Assembly (NCBI GenBank): GCA_902773665.1
Contig: CACYFF010000007.1
Span: forward strand, 25,556 to 89,555
Length of the DNA: 64,000 bases
Source of the DNA: an uncultured Eubacteriales bacterium
GTDB lineage: Bacteria; Bacillota; Clostridia; Peptostreptococcales; Anaerovoracaceae
Direction of reading: 5' to 3'
The first letter of the stretch is position 1, and each line of letters begins with the position of its first letter. Positions 17,888 to 27,028 of the stretch are shown in pieces. The notes beneath the pieces are model-generated. The model saw only the letters and a list, made by a program, of their open reading frames with translations, had not been told where the DNA came from and did no database searches. A program made the position numbers and the translations under genes.

Positions 17888-19234
17888 ATGACAAAAACAG
17901 AGCTGAAAGAAAAATGGAACGTCGTGCTGGATCTGCTCTACACCAGCATGGAACGGTTAAAAGTGGATACGTTCTTCCGCCCGCTGACCCCGGTCAAACT
18001 GAGCGAAAAGAAGGAGACCATCTACCTGAAGACCGCCGGATCCAAAAGCAGCGTCTATCAAAATAGCATCAACAATCACAAGGAGTTTCTTTCCGAAGCG
18101 CTGATCAAGGCCTTCGGGAAAGAATATAAGTTGGAGATCGTCGACGCGGAGCCGCCCGATGATGATGACGAAAGCGGCAGCCCGATCCCGGAAGAAAAGG
18201 ATTACGGGTTCAACCCCAGATATACCTTCGAAAGCTTTGTGCAGGGTCCCAACAACCAGCTGGCGCTGGCCGCCTGCCTCGCCATCGCGGATAAGGGATA
18301 CGTAAAGGAGTACAACCCCCTCTTCCTTTACAGCGGTCCCGGTCTGGGGAAAACCCACCTGATGCACGCTGTGGGACAGTATATTATTAAGCATTTCCCG
18401 AAAAAGCGCGTCATGTACGTCTCCTCGGAGGCTTTCACCAACGAGCTGGTGACGTCCATTCAGGAAAAGAGCACCGACAAATTCCGCAACAAGTACAGAA
18501 AAGTGGACGTTCTGCTGTTCGACGACGTGCAGTTTATCTCGGGAAAGGCCGCGACCCAGGAGGAGCTGTTCCATACGTTCAACGATCTGTACAACGCGAG
18601 AAAGCAGATCATATTTACGTCGGATAAGCCTCCCCAGGAACTGGTGGGTATCCCGGACAGGCTAACAAGCCGTTTCGGACAGGGGCTTTCCGTGGATATC
18701 AATCCGCCGGAATACGAAACGAGGTTTGCCATCCTGAAAAATCTGGCCATCCTCTCCAACGTGGAAGTAACGCCGGAGATCGAAGATATGCTGGATCTGA
18801 TCGCCCAGAACGTAACGACGAACATCCGCGACCTGGAAGGCGCCTTTACGAGAGTGCATGCTTCGTCACAGCTGCTGGGGTCACCGATGAACAAAGACCT
18901 GGCAAAGATGGTCCTTACGGATATCTTTAAGAATACGAAGACGAAAGAGATAACGCCGGATATCATCAAGAAAGAAGTATCCAAATACTTCGGCGTAAAG
19001 GTGTCGGACATGGAAAGCGCCAACCGTTCCAAGGACGTTGCATTTCCAAGGCAGATCGCCATCTATCTCATCCGGGAGCACACGAACTATTCCCTGCCCC
19101 AGATGGGAAAGCTGTTCGGCGGCAGAGACCATACGACGATACGGCACAGCTACGAAAAAATAGCGGAAGAGATCAAAAAAAATAAGGATCTGCAGGAGAC
19201 GATCGAGACGATCAACCATCAGATCGAAGGATGA
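17888..19234 (+). CDS. dnaA: chromosomal replication initiator protein DnaA
   Basis: This 448-residue protein has all four DnaA domains: N-terminal interaction domain (1-80), short acidic linker (about 88-105), AAA+ ATPase with Walker A GPGLGKTH (150-157) and Walker B LLFDDVQF, and the DNA-binding domain with the signature GGRDHTTIRHSYEKI near the C-terminus. It binds the boxes on both sides of its own gene and opens the origin. The ribosome site AGGAATGG is weak. The next gene, dnaN, follows after 157 bases that contain further boxes. Confidence 0.98.
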   Translation: MTKTELKEKWNVVLDLLYTSMERLKVDTFFRPLTPVKLSEKKETIYLKTAGSKSSVYQNSINNHKEFLSEALIKAFGKEYKLEIVDAEPPDDDDESGSPIPEEKDYGFNPRYTFESFVQGPNNQLALAACLAIADKGYVKEYNPLFLYSGPGLGKTHLMHAVGQYIIKHFPKKRVMYVSSEAFTNELVTSIQEKSTDKFRNKYRKVDVLLFDDVQFISGKAATQEELFHTFNDLYNARKQIIFTSDKPPQELVGIPDRLTSRFGQGLSVDINPPEYETRFAILKNLAILSNVEVTPEIEDMLDLIAQNVTTNIRDLEGAFTRVHASSQLLGSPMNKDLAKMVLTDIFKNTKTKEITPDIIKKEVSKYFGVKVSDMESANRSKDVAFPRQIAIYLIREHTNYSLPQMGKLFGGRDHTTIRHSYEKIAEEIKKNKDLQETIETINHQIEG

Positions 19235-19391
19235 TTTTCCACAGGATGTGTAAAACAGGGACATACTTTTCCACAGGTTTTCCATTCCGCGTCCGCTTTT
19301 CTTTCAACGGATGAGAACGGTTATCCCCCTTTTCCACAGCCTCTATTACTAAAGCTACTAAAAATACTGGAAGAATATAAGGAGAGCTCGC
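19235..19391. other. oriC: oriC, downstream part (dnaA-dnaN intergenic) with DnaA boxes and trio-like triplets
   Basis: TTTTCCACA boxes occur at 19235-19243, 19267-19275 and 19330-19338, all on the plus strand, with TTATCCCCC at 19321-19329 next to the last. Directly after the last box comes TATTACTAAAGCTACTAAA; read 3' to 5' on the other strand it gives AAT GAT TTC GAT GAT, matching the DnaA-trio element that directs strand opening in Bacillus. Unwinding is therefore inferred to start near 19345-19375. Confidence 0.8.
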
Positions 19392-20498
19392 ATGAAATTC
19401 ACATGTTCTCAGGGCGCCCTGACGAGAGCGCTGAATACGGTATCCAAAGCAGTTTCCATACGTACGACGATCCCCATTCTCAAAGGTATCCTTCTTACTG
19501 TCAAAGGAAATGAACTTACCGTTACGGCATCGGATCTGGACCTTTCCATCGAAACGAAGATGGAAGTACAGGCTGCGGAAGAAGGAAGCGCCGTCGTTTC
19601 CTCCAAACTGTTCTCCGAGATCGTCCGTAAACTGCCAAACGCCGTTCTGCAGATCGAAGAAGCGGACGGAAAGATGGAGATCAGCTGCCTCGGGTCACAC
19701 TTTTCCATCGTATCTCTGCCTGCCGACGAATTTCCCGCGATCGGCATGGTGAACCAGCTGAGCAAGATCGGCGTAAAGAAAGACAGCTTAAAGGATCTCA
19801 TCAAAAAGACCACATTTGCCGCTTCCATCGACGAAAAGAAGGGTATTTTAGTGGGTTGTCTGCTGAAATTTGCGGAAGGAAAACTCGAGATGGCAGCTCT
19901 GGACGGATTCCGTCTGGCCGTTGCCAACTGCGACATGCCTTCTGAGGAGGAAAAGAGCGTCGTGATCCCGGCCAGGATCCTGGCGGAGATCCAGAAGATC
20001 CTGATGGAAAGTTCCGAAGAGGAAGAAGTCTCCCTTGTGCTGGACGACAAAAAGGCGGAGATCATTACGAAAGAGACCCGCATCGTCGCAAGACTGCTGG
20101 AAGGCGAATTCATCAAATATAACGACATCATTCCCAAGACGTACAAGACGCGTTGCCTTGTGAACCGCGAAGAGCTGCTTTCCGGCATCGAAAGAGCATC
20201 CCTGCTCTCCAAAGAAGGCAAGAACAACCTCATCAAGATGGATATCGCAAACGGAAAGATCGAGATCACTTCCAGAAGCGAAGAAGGTAATTCCAAGGAA
20301 TCCATCGTCTGCGAGAGCGAAGGCGACGAACTCGTGATCGGCTTCAACTCCAAATATGTTTCCGACGCCTTAAAGGCCGTGGGTGACGAAGAGATCGTCA
20401 TGGAGATGTCCTCTCCCGTCAGTCCCTGCCTCATCAAGCCGGTGGAGGGAGATTCGTTTACATACCTGGTGCTGCCGGTCCGCATTTCCGCGAATTAA
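19392..20498 (+). CDS. dnaN: DNA polymerase III beta subunit (sliding clamp)
   Basis: It has 368 residues, typical length, beginning MKFTCSQGALTRALNTVSKAVS and ending in the clamp motif (TYLVLPVRI). It forms a ring dimer around DNA and tethers polymerase and other replication proteins. AAGGAGAG precedes the ATG. Its stop codon overlaps the first base of recF, with no room for the small S4-domain gene (yaaA type) that often separates dnaN and recF in Firmicutes. Confidence 0.98.
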   Translation: MKFTCSQGALTRALNTVSKAVSIRTTIPILKGILLTVKGNELTVTASDLDLSIETKMEVQAAEEGSAVVSSKLFSEIVRKLPNAVLQIEEADGKMEISCLGSHFSIVSLPADEFPAIGMVNQLSKIGVKKDSLKDLIKKTTFAASIDEKKGILVGCLLKFAEGKLEMAALDGFRLAVANCDMPSEEEKSVVIPARILAEIQKILMESSEEEEVSLVLDDKKAEIITKETRIVARLLEGEFIKYNDIIPKTYKTRCLVNREELLSGIERASLLSKEGKNNLIKMDIANGKIEITSRSEEGNSKESIVCESEGDELVIGFNSKYVSDALKAVGDEEIVMEMSSPVSPCLIKPVEGDSFTYLVLPVRISAN

Positions 20499-21574
20499 TG
20501 ATCTTTCAGGATATCAAGCTCGAAAATTTCAGAAATTACGGAAGTCAGACGATAGCGTTCCACGATAAGCTGAATCTCTTCCTGGGTCAGAACGCCCAGG
20601 GAAAGACGAATCTGCTCGAAAGCCTCTTTATTATGGGGCTCGGCAAATCTTTCCGCACCAACAAGGATTCCGACATGATAGCCTTTGGCAAGGATTATGC
20701 CAGGGCTGTTTGTCATGTGACCGGAGAGAACGGCGAAAACGAGATCGACATCGTCTATCAGAAAGAGGGAAAGATCGTTAAGGTCGACGGGATAAAGCTT
20801 TCCCGCAGCATCGATCTGCTGGAACACGTCTATATCGTCGTGTTTTCGCCGGATGACCTCAAGATCATCAAGGAGGGTCCGGAACACAGAAGAAGGTTCC
20901 TGGACAGAGAGCTCTGCCAGATCAAACCCGTGTATTACAGCGATCTCGGCAATTACAAAAAAGTATTGCGGCAAAGAAACTTTCTTTTAAGAGAAAAAAA
21001 TCCGGATAGAAATCTGTTTCACGTGTTCGATGAATCGCTGGCCGAATACGGCTGCCGCATCGCGGAAGAAAGAAAGAGATTCACGGAGCGTCTGCAGGAG
21101 CTCAGCAGCAGGATCCATTCGGATATCTCCCAGGGAAAAGAAGTTTTAAGGCTGGAATACGAAACGAAAGTCGAAGATAAAGAGAGTTTCCGCTATCTGC
21201 TCGATCAGAATTTTGAGAGCGACCTCTACAAGGGATATACCGGTTTCGGGCCGCACAAAGACGACCTGAAGATAGAAGTCAACGGAACGGATATCCGCAC
21301 CTACGGTTCTCAGGGTCAGCAGAGAACGGCCGCTTTATCCATGAAATTGGCGGAAATAGGCCTTATAAAGCAGGAAACGAACTGCAATGCGGTGCTTTTG
21401 CTGGACGACGTGCTATCGGAACTGGACAGCAGCCGGCAGCGTTTTCTGATCGAATCCATGAAGGAGATCCAGGTCTTTATTACGGCGACGGAGATCGATC
21501 CGGAAGTGCGGCGGTTATTGCCGCAAGGCTATGAATTTCATATCGAAGACGGATTCGCAAAAATGTTGACATAA
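20498..21574 (+). CDS. recF: DNA replication and repair protein RecF
   Basis: This 358-residue SMC-like ATPase has Walker A GQNAQGKTNLLES (near residue 30), the signature TYGSQGQQRTAALS (about 270) and Walker B LLLDDVLSELD (about 304). It helps load RecA at gaps in replicated DNA. The start overlaps the dnaN stop by one base, so it depends on translational coupling. The promoter of rpmH lies across its last codons. Confidence 0.97.
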   Translation: MIFQDIKLENFRNYGSQTIAFHDKLNLFLGQNAQGKTNLLESLFIMGLGKSFRTNKDSDMIAFGKDYARAVCHVTGENGENEIDIVYQKEGKIVKVDGIKLSRSIDLLEHVYIVVFSPDDLKIIKEGPEHRRRFLDRELCQIKPVYYSDLGNYKKVLRQRNFLLREKNPDRNLFHVFDESLAEYGCRIAEERKRFTERLQELSSRIHSDISQGKEVLRLEYETKVEDKESFRYLLDQNFESDLYKGYTGFGPHKDDLKIEVNGTDIRTYGSQGQQRTAALSMKLAEIGLIKQETNCNAVLLLDDVLSELDSSRQRFLIESMKEIQVFITATEIDPEVRRLLPQGYEFHIEDGFAKMLT

Positions 21575-21595
21575 TACGCATTCTTAACATATAAT
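21566..21595 (+). promoter_or_regulatory. rpmH-rnpA operon promoter
   Basis: TTGACA (21566-21571) and TATAAT (21590-21595) are separated by 18 bases, a near-consensus sigma-A promoter. The -35 overlaps the end of recF. Strong expression of ribosomal protein L34 is expected. Confidence 0.88.
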
Positions 21596-21639
21596 ATTTA
21601 GGCGTATTTGCAAATTCCGAAGAAAGGAGGAATACATCG

Positions 21640-21783
21640 ATGGCAAAGGGTAAGATGACTTATCAGCCCAAGAAGGGTCAGAGAGCCAAGGAACACGGTT
21701 TCCGCAAGAGAATGGCTACCAAGAACGGCAGAAACGTTCTGAAGAGAAGAAGATTAAGAGGTAGAAAGAGACTTACCGCATAA
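21640..21783 (+). CDS. rpmH: 50S ribosomal protein L34
   Basis: This small basic protein of 47 residues begins [12 protein letters not shown] and ends [12 protein letters not shown], the L34 pattern ([19 protein letters not shown] is slightly unusual in starting with an extra MAKGK). It sits in the large ribosomal subunit. AAAGGAGG lies before the ATG. It is followed by rnpA after 40 bases, the conserved order. The gene uses AGA for most arginines. Confidence 0.97.
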   Translation: MAKGKMTYQPKKGQRAKEHGFRKRMATKNGRNVLKRRRLRGRKRLTA

Positions 21784-21823
21784 AGACCGCGACCAGTGGT
21801 CTTTTTGCTGAAGGAGATTACGG

Positions 21824-22162
21824 ATGAAAAAGCCCGGTATCCTCAGAAAACAGGAGGATTTTACGAGACTCTATAAAAAAGGCAGGTCGACCGGAAGCCG
21901 TCATCTGGTTCTTCTTTACAGAAAGAACGGACTTTCTTTTAATCGAAAGGCCTTTTTGGCAAGCAAAAAGGTCGGAAACAGCGTCTGCCGCAACAGGGCA
22001 AGACGTTTAATGAGAGAAGCTTTCCGTAAAACGGAGGCGGAACTTCCATTGGGATACGATTTTCTGCTCATCGCCAGGCACACGATATTGGACTGCAAGT
22101 GCGACCAGGTGGAGAATTCTCTCCGCTATGCGCTGCAGAGGACCGGATTACTTTCAAGATGA
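21824..22162 (+). CDS. rnpA: ribonuclease P protein component
   Basis: This 112-residue basic protein carries the RNase P signature [20 protein letters not shown] (about residues 46-65). It binds the catalytic RNase P RNA and helps remove 5' leaders from tRNA precursors. Its stop overlaps the yidD start (ATGA). The order rpmH-rnpA-yidD-yidC-jag is the conserved one. Confidence 0.97.
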   Translation: MKKPGILRKQEDFTRLYKKGRSTGSRHLVLLYRKNGLSFNRKAFLASKKVGNSVCRNRARRLMREAFRKTEAELPLGYDFLLIARHTILDCKCDQVENSLRYALQRTGLLSR

Positions 22163-22371
22163 AGCACGTATTTATTTTCCTGATCAAAATGTACAGGGTC
22201 TGCATCTCCCCCCTCATGGGTCCGGGCAAGTGCAGATTTATTCCGACGTGCTCCGAATACGCGATCGAAGCGATCCAGAAATACGGTGCCCTCAAAGGTG
22301 GCATTCTTGGAATTAAGAGAGTGCTCAGGTGTCACCCGGGCTGTCCCGGGGGCTACGATCCCGTACCCTAA
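22159..22371 (+). CDS. yidD: membrane protein insertion efficiency factor YidD
   Basis: It has 70 residues with the YidD cysteine pattern: [24 protein letters not shown] followed by [14 protein letters not shown]. An amphipathic N-terminus associates with the inner face of the membrane, where it aids YidC-dependent insertion. The start at 22159 was chosen over longer frames because it overlaps the rnpA stop by four bases and begins [13 protein letters not shown], as in homologues. Confidence 0.95.
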   Translation: MKHVFIFLIKMYRVCISPLMGPGKCRFIPTCSEYAIEAIQKYGALKGGILGIKRVLRCHPGCPGGYDPVP

Positions 22372-22404
22372 GGAAAAACTGCCGAAAGCTTTCATGGAGG
22401 AACA

Positions 22405-23160
22405 ATGAATTTTATCATCGGATTGTTCGCAAAGCCGATAGGTTCCTTGCTGGCATGGATCTATGGATTGGTCAATAACTACGGCCTTTCCATCATCATT
22501 CTTACGCTGCTCGTAAGATTGATCCTCCTGCCGCTCTACACAAAACAGATCAGGTATCAGTCGAAGATGACGGAAGTTCAGCCTAAGCTGAAGGAAATCC
22601 AGGAAAAATACGCGAACGACAGAGATACCTTAAGCATGAAGACGATGGAACTCTATCGCGAGGAAGGGATAAGTCCTTCCAGCGGTTGCCTTCCTCTGCT
22701 CATTCAGATGCCTATCATCATGGGTCTTTTTGCGCTGCTTAGAAGTCCTCTGGTCTACATGACGGCGCCCCAGATGATCGCAGCAGTTCACGAATCGTTC
22801 CTTTGGGTGAAGGACCTCTGCCAGCCCGATAGCTGGATCCTTCCTCTCATCGCAGGTATCTCGACTTACTTCACCTATACGGTGGGTTCTATGGGTCAGA
22901 CCAGCGGCGGTGACCCGACAGGAGCCATGTCGAAGATGATGCAGTATTTCTTCCCCATCTTCATTTTCCTGATGGGACGTTCGTTCCCGGCAGGCCTTGC
23001 GCTGTACTGGGCGATCGGTAATATCTTCATGATCTTCCAGAGCTTCTATATGAAGAAGGTAAGACAGAAGGAACAGATCCGCGACGAGATCATCAAAGAA
23101 GAAAAAGAGAACAGAAAAAAGGCAAGAGAAGAAGCCAAAAAATCGGCTAAGAATAAGTAA
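22405..23160 (+). CDS. yidC: membrane protein insertase YidC/OxaI
   Basis: This 251-residue insertase of the short Gram-positive type has a groove arginine at R38 (LTLLVRLILLPL), a cytoplasmic coiled-coil hairpin (about 48-85), then further membrane helices and a basic C-terminal tail ending in EEAKKSAKNK. It inserts membrane proteins alone or with SecYEG. No lipoprotein signal is visible at the N-terminus, unlike SpoIIIJ of Bacillus. GGAGG precedes the ATG. Confidence 0.96.
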   Translation: MNFIIGLFAKPIGSLLAWIYGLVNNYGLSIIILTLLVRLILLPLYTKQIRYQSKMTEVQPKLKEIQEKYANDRDTLSMKTMELYREEGISPSSGCLPLLIQMPIIMGLFALLRSPLVYMTAPQMIAAVHESFLWVKDLCQPDSWILPLIAGISTYFTYTVGSMGQTSGGDPTGAMSKMMQYFFPIFIFLMGRSFPAGLALYWAIGNIFMIFQSFYMKKVRQKEQIRDEIIKEEKENRKKAREEAKKSAKNK

Positions 23161-23187
23161 CAGCACACTTTGGAGGCAAACAAAAGC

Positions 23188-24087
23188 ATGAGATATTCGG
23201 AAAAATGGGGCGATTCCATCGACATCGCGGTCGATCTTGCCCTGGCCGACCTGCATCTCACGAGAGAACAGGTAACGGTGACCGTACTGGAGCAGCCTTC
23301 CAAGGGATTCTTCGGAATCGGCTCCAGACTGGCTAAGGTAAGGGTCGAAGAGATCGAGCCCCCGAAGCCGGAAAAGCCTGCAAAGCCGGAAAAAACAGAA
23401 AAGACAGAAAAGGCGGAGAAACCGGCCAAAAGTACGGATAAGCAGGTCCACAAGGAAGACGGCTTGGAGATTGTGATCGAAAAGTGCGGCGTGGACGAAG
23501 AGCCCCGCAAGTCTTCCAGACCCAAGAGAAAAAGAAACCGGAAACCGGATAAAAAGAACAGAGAAAAGAAAGAAGCTGCAGAAGAATTCATCTTCGAAGA
23601 AGTCAAGGTCCTGGGCGACCGCCCGGAAGACCTGGTGGAACAAAGCGAACATCCCGCCAAGACGTTCCTGGAAGACGTCGTCAAGGAGATGGGCCTGAAC
23701 GTAACCATTCAGGTATCCAGCAACGAAGACAGCGTCTACGTGGACATCGACGGCGAGGATTCCGGCACCATCATCGGCAAGCGCGGATCCACGCTGGATG
23801 CCCTGCAGTATCTTACCAGCCTTGTGGTAAACAAGGATAAGAGCAACTACATCCGCGTCGTCATCGATGCGGAGAACTACCGGCAGAAGAGAGAAAAGAC
23901 GCTGGAAAAGCTGGCGTTCCGCCTGGCAGACAAAGCTGTCAGATCCGGCCGCAACGTAAAGCTCGAGCCCATGAATCCCTACGAAAGAAAGGTCATCCAC
24001 ACGGCTCTGCAGCAGCGCAAAGGAGTCACCACCCGCAGCGAAGGCGAAGAACCTTACAGACGCGTCATCATCGAACCGGTGAAATAA
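23188..24087 (+). CDS. jag: Jag/KhpB-type RNA-binding protein
   Basis: It has 299 residues: Jag_N domain (1-50, ending EQPSKGFFGIGS), a highly charged lysine/glutamate linker (about 55-140), a KH domain (IDGEDSGTIIGKRGSTLDAL, about 185-205) and an R3H domain (R at MNPYERKVIHTAL). These proteins bind RNA and influence cell-wall synthesis and division. The ATG at 23188 is preferred because TGGAGG lies 11 bases before it; the TTG at 23170 overlaps that site. An intrinsic terminator follows, ending the rpmH cluster. Confidence 0.93.
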   Translation: MRYSEKWGDSIDIAVDLALADLHLTREQVTVTVLEQPSKGFFGIGSRLAKVRVEEIEPPKPEKPAKPEKTEKTEKAEKPAKSTDKQVHKEDGLEIVIEKCGVDEEPRKSSRPKRKRNRKPDKKNREKKEAAEEFIFEEVKVLGDRPEDLVEQSEHPAKTFLEDVVKEMGLNVTIQVSSNEDSVYVDIDGEDSGTIIGKRGSTLDALQYLTSLVVNKDKSNYIRVVIDAENYRQKREKTLEKLAFRLADKAVRSGRNVKLEPMNPYERKVIHTALQQRKGVTTRSEGEEPYRRVIIEPVK

Positions 24088-24095
24088 GCAAATAA

Positions 24096-24125
24096 AGACC
24101 CGATCCGAGAGGACCGGGTCTTTTT
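24096..24125 (+). terminator. intrinsic terminator after jag
   Basis: GACCCGATCC and GGACCGGGTC form a stem with a short GAGA-type loop, followed by TTTTT. It marks the end of the rpmH-jag operon. Confidence 0.88.
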
Positions 24126-24136
24126 ATGATGTTGTA

Positions 24137-24757
24137 TCATAATTCATTGATGTAGGCATCGATTTCTTCCATGATGGCATAGGCAGCGTCATAATTTTCT
24201 TTTTTAATCGCTACCAGGGTCACCATATAGGGACCATAGTCCTTCATATACATCAGGTTAGAAACAGATCCGTAGGCATCCATATGTGTGGCGAATGTGT
24301 TCTCATCGTCCATCAATACCTTTATGATTTCAGTGCTGTTGGCGGAATCCAGCAGACTTTGTTTCATCAGACGGAATTCTTCCTGCTCGATGCTTTCATC
24401 CTCATATTCGTCTACAAGGATCTGAAAAGAGGCATTTCTTTCACCATTAAAGGTATCGCAGACTGTGCGGAGTCCCTGCGTTTCGACCTGAGAGTACACG
24501 CCAAAGGCAGCATCCATCTCAAAAAATGTTAGGCCTACCCCATTTCGTTCGCAGAGATCGACGATCGACCGGGTAAATTCGCTTTCGTCTATTTCCTGCT
24601 GCGGTTCTGCATCTTCATCGATTCCCTCATCTTGCGGTTCCAATGATGCAGTTTCCTCCGGCTGGACCTGTTCTGTTTCCGATCCATCTGCGCAGGCTGC
24701 CATAAATAGACTGCAGAATAGCAGGATGCTTAATAGATAAGAAATGTGCTTTTTCAT
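24137..24757 (-). CDS. putative lipoprotein of unknown function
   Basis: This 206-residue protein begins with a lipoprotein signal (MKKHISYLLSILLFCSLFMAAC, lipid-modified Cys22), then an acidic, glutamate/proline-rich spacer (about 27-55) and a compact C-terminal part. It should be anchored on the outer membrane face. I do not recognise a family. AAGGAGAGT precedes the ATG at 24757; a longer start was rejected because it lies upstream of that site. The promoter may lie inside mnmE, whose stop is 15 bases away. Confidence 0.72.
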   Translation of the reverse strand: MKKHISYLLSILLFCSLFMAACADGSETEQVQPEETASLEPQDEGIDEDAEPQQEIDESEFTRSIVDLCERNGVGLTFFEMDAAFGVYSQVETQGLRTVCDTFNGERNASFQILVDEYEDESIEQEEFRLMKQSLLDSANSTEIIKVLMDDENTFATHMDAYGSVSNLMYMKDYGPYMVTLVAIKKENYDAAYAIMEEIDAYINEL

Positions 24758-24771
24758 GGTGATACTCTCCT

Positions 24772-26196
24772 TTATTTTCCTAAACAAAACCTCGCAAATA
24801 CCTCGTCGATGATCTCGCCGGAGGCGGTATCGCCGGTGATCTCGCCGAGGTACTGGAAGGCGGCATTGGCGTTGACCTCGAGAAAGTCCATCGCTTCTCC
24901 TGCGCGGGTCATGGAAAGGGCTTCGTTGACCTCGCCCAGCGCATTTTTGAGCAGCTGGATATGACGGGTGTTGGAGACGAGGATGTCTTCTTCTCTACGC
25001 ACCTTTCCGCCGGTGATGAGGGCCTCCATAGCGTCTTTCAGCTGTTCTATTCCTTCATCGTTTAATAACGATGTACTTATAATCTGTGCGGTTTTCAGAT
25101 ACTCTTTTACATCGACTTCCGACACGCAAGGTGCAAGGTCCGTCTTGTTTAAAACGGCGATGCAGGGCTTCCCTTCGGCCGCTTTCATCAAGGAAATGTC
25201 GTCCTCCGACAGAGGACGGCTGCTGTCCAGAAGCAGCAGGACCAGGTCCGCCTTGTTGAAGGCGTCCTTGCTGCGGTCAACGCCGATCGCCTCGACGACG
25301 TCGGACGTTTCCCGGATGCCGGCGGTATCGGTGAGCCGCAGAGGGATGCCTCGCAGAGAGATCTGCTCTTCGATCGTATCGCGGGTGGTGCCGGGGATGT
25401 CCGTGACGATGCTGCGGTGCTCGCCGAGGAAGAGATTCATCAGCGAAGATTTGCCGACGTTGGGCTTGCCTACGATGGCTACGGAGAGGCCTTCCCGCAG
25501 GATCTTCCCCTCGTCCGCATTCTCCAGCAGAGCGGAAATGCCGGACCGGATGGCTTCTAAACTCTCCTCGATCTTCCCGTAGGTCGCGACCTCGATGTCC
25601 TCATCCGGATAATCCATGTTGACCGTCAGCAGCACCAGCAGGTCCAGCAGCTGCTGCCGCACAGCTTTCACCTTTTCGGACAGTTTTCCCTGCATTTGGG
25701 ATACAGCGGTCTCGAGACTCTTGTCGGTCTTGGCTTTGATGACGTCGATCACGGCTTCCGCCTGCGCCAGGTCGATGCGGCCGTTCAGGAACGCCAGCTT
25801 CGTAAATTCGCCGCGCTCTGCCATCTCTGCGCCGTTTTCTAGGCAGACCGAAAGAATGCGGCGCAGCGACGCCGTGCTGCCGTGGCACTGGATCTCGACC
25901 AGATCCTCTCCGGTGTAGGTGTGAGGCGCCTTCATAAAGACGCACAGGACTTCGTCCACCGTTTCGGCCGTCTTCGGGTCAACGATGTGGCCATAGTGGA
26001 GATGTCTGGGGACGAATGCAAATGCCTCTGTAGGGCTCTGTTTTTGATTTTGGGAAGCGTTTGACCCTCTGTAAGGGACAAATATCCTCGAGGCGATCGC
26101 TTTTGCGGAAGGGCCGCTCATGCGGACGATGCCGATTCCGCTCTCGCCGTAGGCGGTGGAGATGGCGGCGATGGTGCGTTCTGGCTGGGTCATCAT
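24772..26196 (-). CDS. mnmE: tRNA modification GTPase MnmE
   Basis: It has 474 residues. The N-terminal tetrahydrofolate-binding part starts TIAAISTAYGESGIGIVRMSG; the central G domain has GKPNVGKSSLMN, DTAGIRET and NKTD; the protein ends in FCLGK, with the functional C-terminal cysteine. With MnmG it makes carboxymethylaminomethyl-uridine at the wobble position of certain tRNAs. It is inverted relative to jag and lies about 10 kb from mnmG, whereas the usual order is jag-mnmE-mnmG. Its start overlaps the gntR-type stop by four bases. Confidence 0.96.
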   Translation of the reverse strand: MMTQPERTIAAISTAYGESGIGIVRMSGPSAKAIASRIFVPYRGSNASQNQKQSPTEAFAFVPRHLHYGHIVDPKTAETVDEVLCVFMKAPHTYTGEDLVEIQCHGSTASLRRILSVCLENGAEMAERGEFTKLAFLNGRIDLAQAEAVIDVIKAKTDKSLETAVSQMQGKLSEKVKAVRQQLLDLLVLLTVNMDYPDEDIEVATYGKIEESLEAIRSGISALLENADEGKILREGLSVAIVGKPNVGKSSLMNLFLGEHRSIVTDIPGTTRDTIEEQISLRGIPLRLTDTAGIRETSDVVEAIGVDRSKDAFNKADLVLLLLDSSRPLSEDDISLMKAAEGKPCIAVLNKTDLAPCVSEVDVKEYLKTAQIISTSLLNDEGIEQLKDAMEALITGGKVRREEDILVSNTRHIQLLKNALGEVNEALSMTRAGEAMDFLEVNANAAFQYLGEITGDTASGEIIDEVFARFCLGK

Positions 26197-26870
26197 GCGT
26201 GTTCACCTTCCTTCAGACGCTGCACGAGAGAGATCGTGCGCATCCAGTTTTCCCGCATGGCGGCGCAGGCGGCCTGCAGGTCTTTATCCCGGATCCCCTG
26301 CAGAATACGCTCGTGCGCTTTCCAGGACTCCTCATAGTTGCTTTCTTCTTCGAAATACAGGTTTTCGATGCGGAGCACCTGAATGTCCAGGATGTCTGTA
26401 AAGTTCTTCAGGAAATCGTTGCCGGCTTTCTTCACCACCACATCGTGAAATTCTTTGTCCAGGGTCTGGGAACGGTGCAGATCTGCAGCGTTGCGGCGGT
26501 TTTTCATGGCTTCGTTGACCCCTTCCATCTCCCGGATATCTTCTTCCGTAAGGGATTCCCAGGCGAACTGCAGCGCCAGGGCGTGGAGTTCCGCCAGCAT
26601 AATGTAGGATTTTTCGATCTCGTCGTAGTCGAAAGTCGCTACCCGGCTCTCTTTTCCCGGCTGGATCTCGATGAGCTTCTGATCGGCCAGCAGCTGCATA
26701 GCTTCGCGCACGGGGGTGCGGCTGACGGAAAAGTATTTCGCGATCTCCTGGTCGAAGATCTGCTCGCCGGGCTGCAGCGTGCCGTCCACGATCCATTCTC
26801 TTAAGGTTTTATAGACCAGAGCCTTGGCAGTGAGCCTTTCTTCTGCCTGTTTTCTGACTGGGATGGGCAT
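26193..26870 (-). CDS. GntR-family (FCD-type) transcriptional regulator
   Basis: It has 225 residues: a GntR winged helix (about 17-75, with SVSRTPVREAMQLL) and an all-helical FCD ligand domain (about 85-215) containing acidic and histidine residues that usually bind a metal and a small acid. The gene is divergent from the diaminopropionate ammonia-lyase gene, and two matching palindromes lie between them, so local control of that gene is likely. It is coupled by ATGA overlap to mnmE, an unrelated tRNA gene, which is unusual. The effector is unknown. Confidence 0.9.
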   Translation of the reverse strand: MPIPVRKQAEERLTAKALVYKTLREWIVDGTLQPGEQIFDQEIAKYFSVSRTPVREAMQLLADQKLIEIQPGKESRVATFDYDEIEKSYIMLAELHALALQFAWESLTEEDIREMEGVNEAMKNRRNAADLHRSQTLDKEFHDVVVKKAGNDFLKNFTDILDIQVLRIENLYFEEESNYEESWKAHERILQGIRDKDLQAACAAMRENWMRTISLVQRLKEGEHA

Positions 26871-26929
26871 GTTTTTTTCCTTTCTTTTCTGTTGCTACGA
26901 TTATAACAGAACGCAGCGTGTTTGAAAAG

Positions 26930-26943
26930 TGCAATATATTGCA
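26930..26943. promoter_or_regulatory. putative GntR operator 1
   Basis: TGCAATATATTGCA is a perfect 14-base palindrome in the divergent gntR-dpaL interval. A near-identical site lies 99 bases downstream. Its place near the regulator gene suggests autoregulation. Confidence 0.6.
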
Positions 26944-26986
26944 TTATTGATAGGCTCTCTATTTCGTTAAATCCTGTGAAAACCCG

Positions 26987-27016
26987 TTGACAATGCAGGA
27001 AACTCTTTGTTATAGT
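26987..27016 (+). promoter_or_regulatory. promoter of the diaminopropionate ammonia-lyase gene
   Basis: TTGACA (26987-26992) is followed after 18 bases by TATAGT (27011-27016). Start of transcription would be near 27023, directly before operator 2. Confidence 0.72.
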
Positions 27017-27028
27017 GTAGTTGCGATA

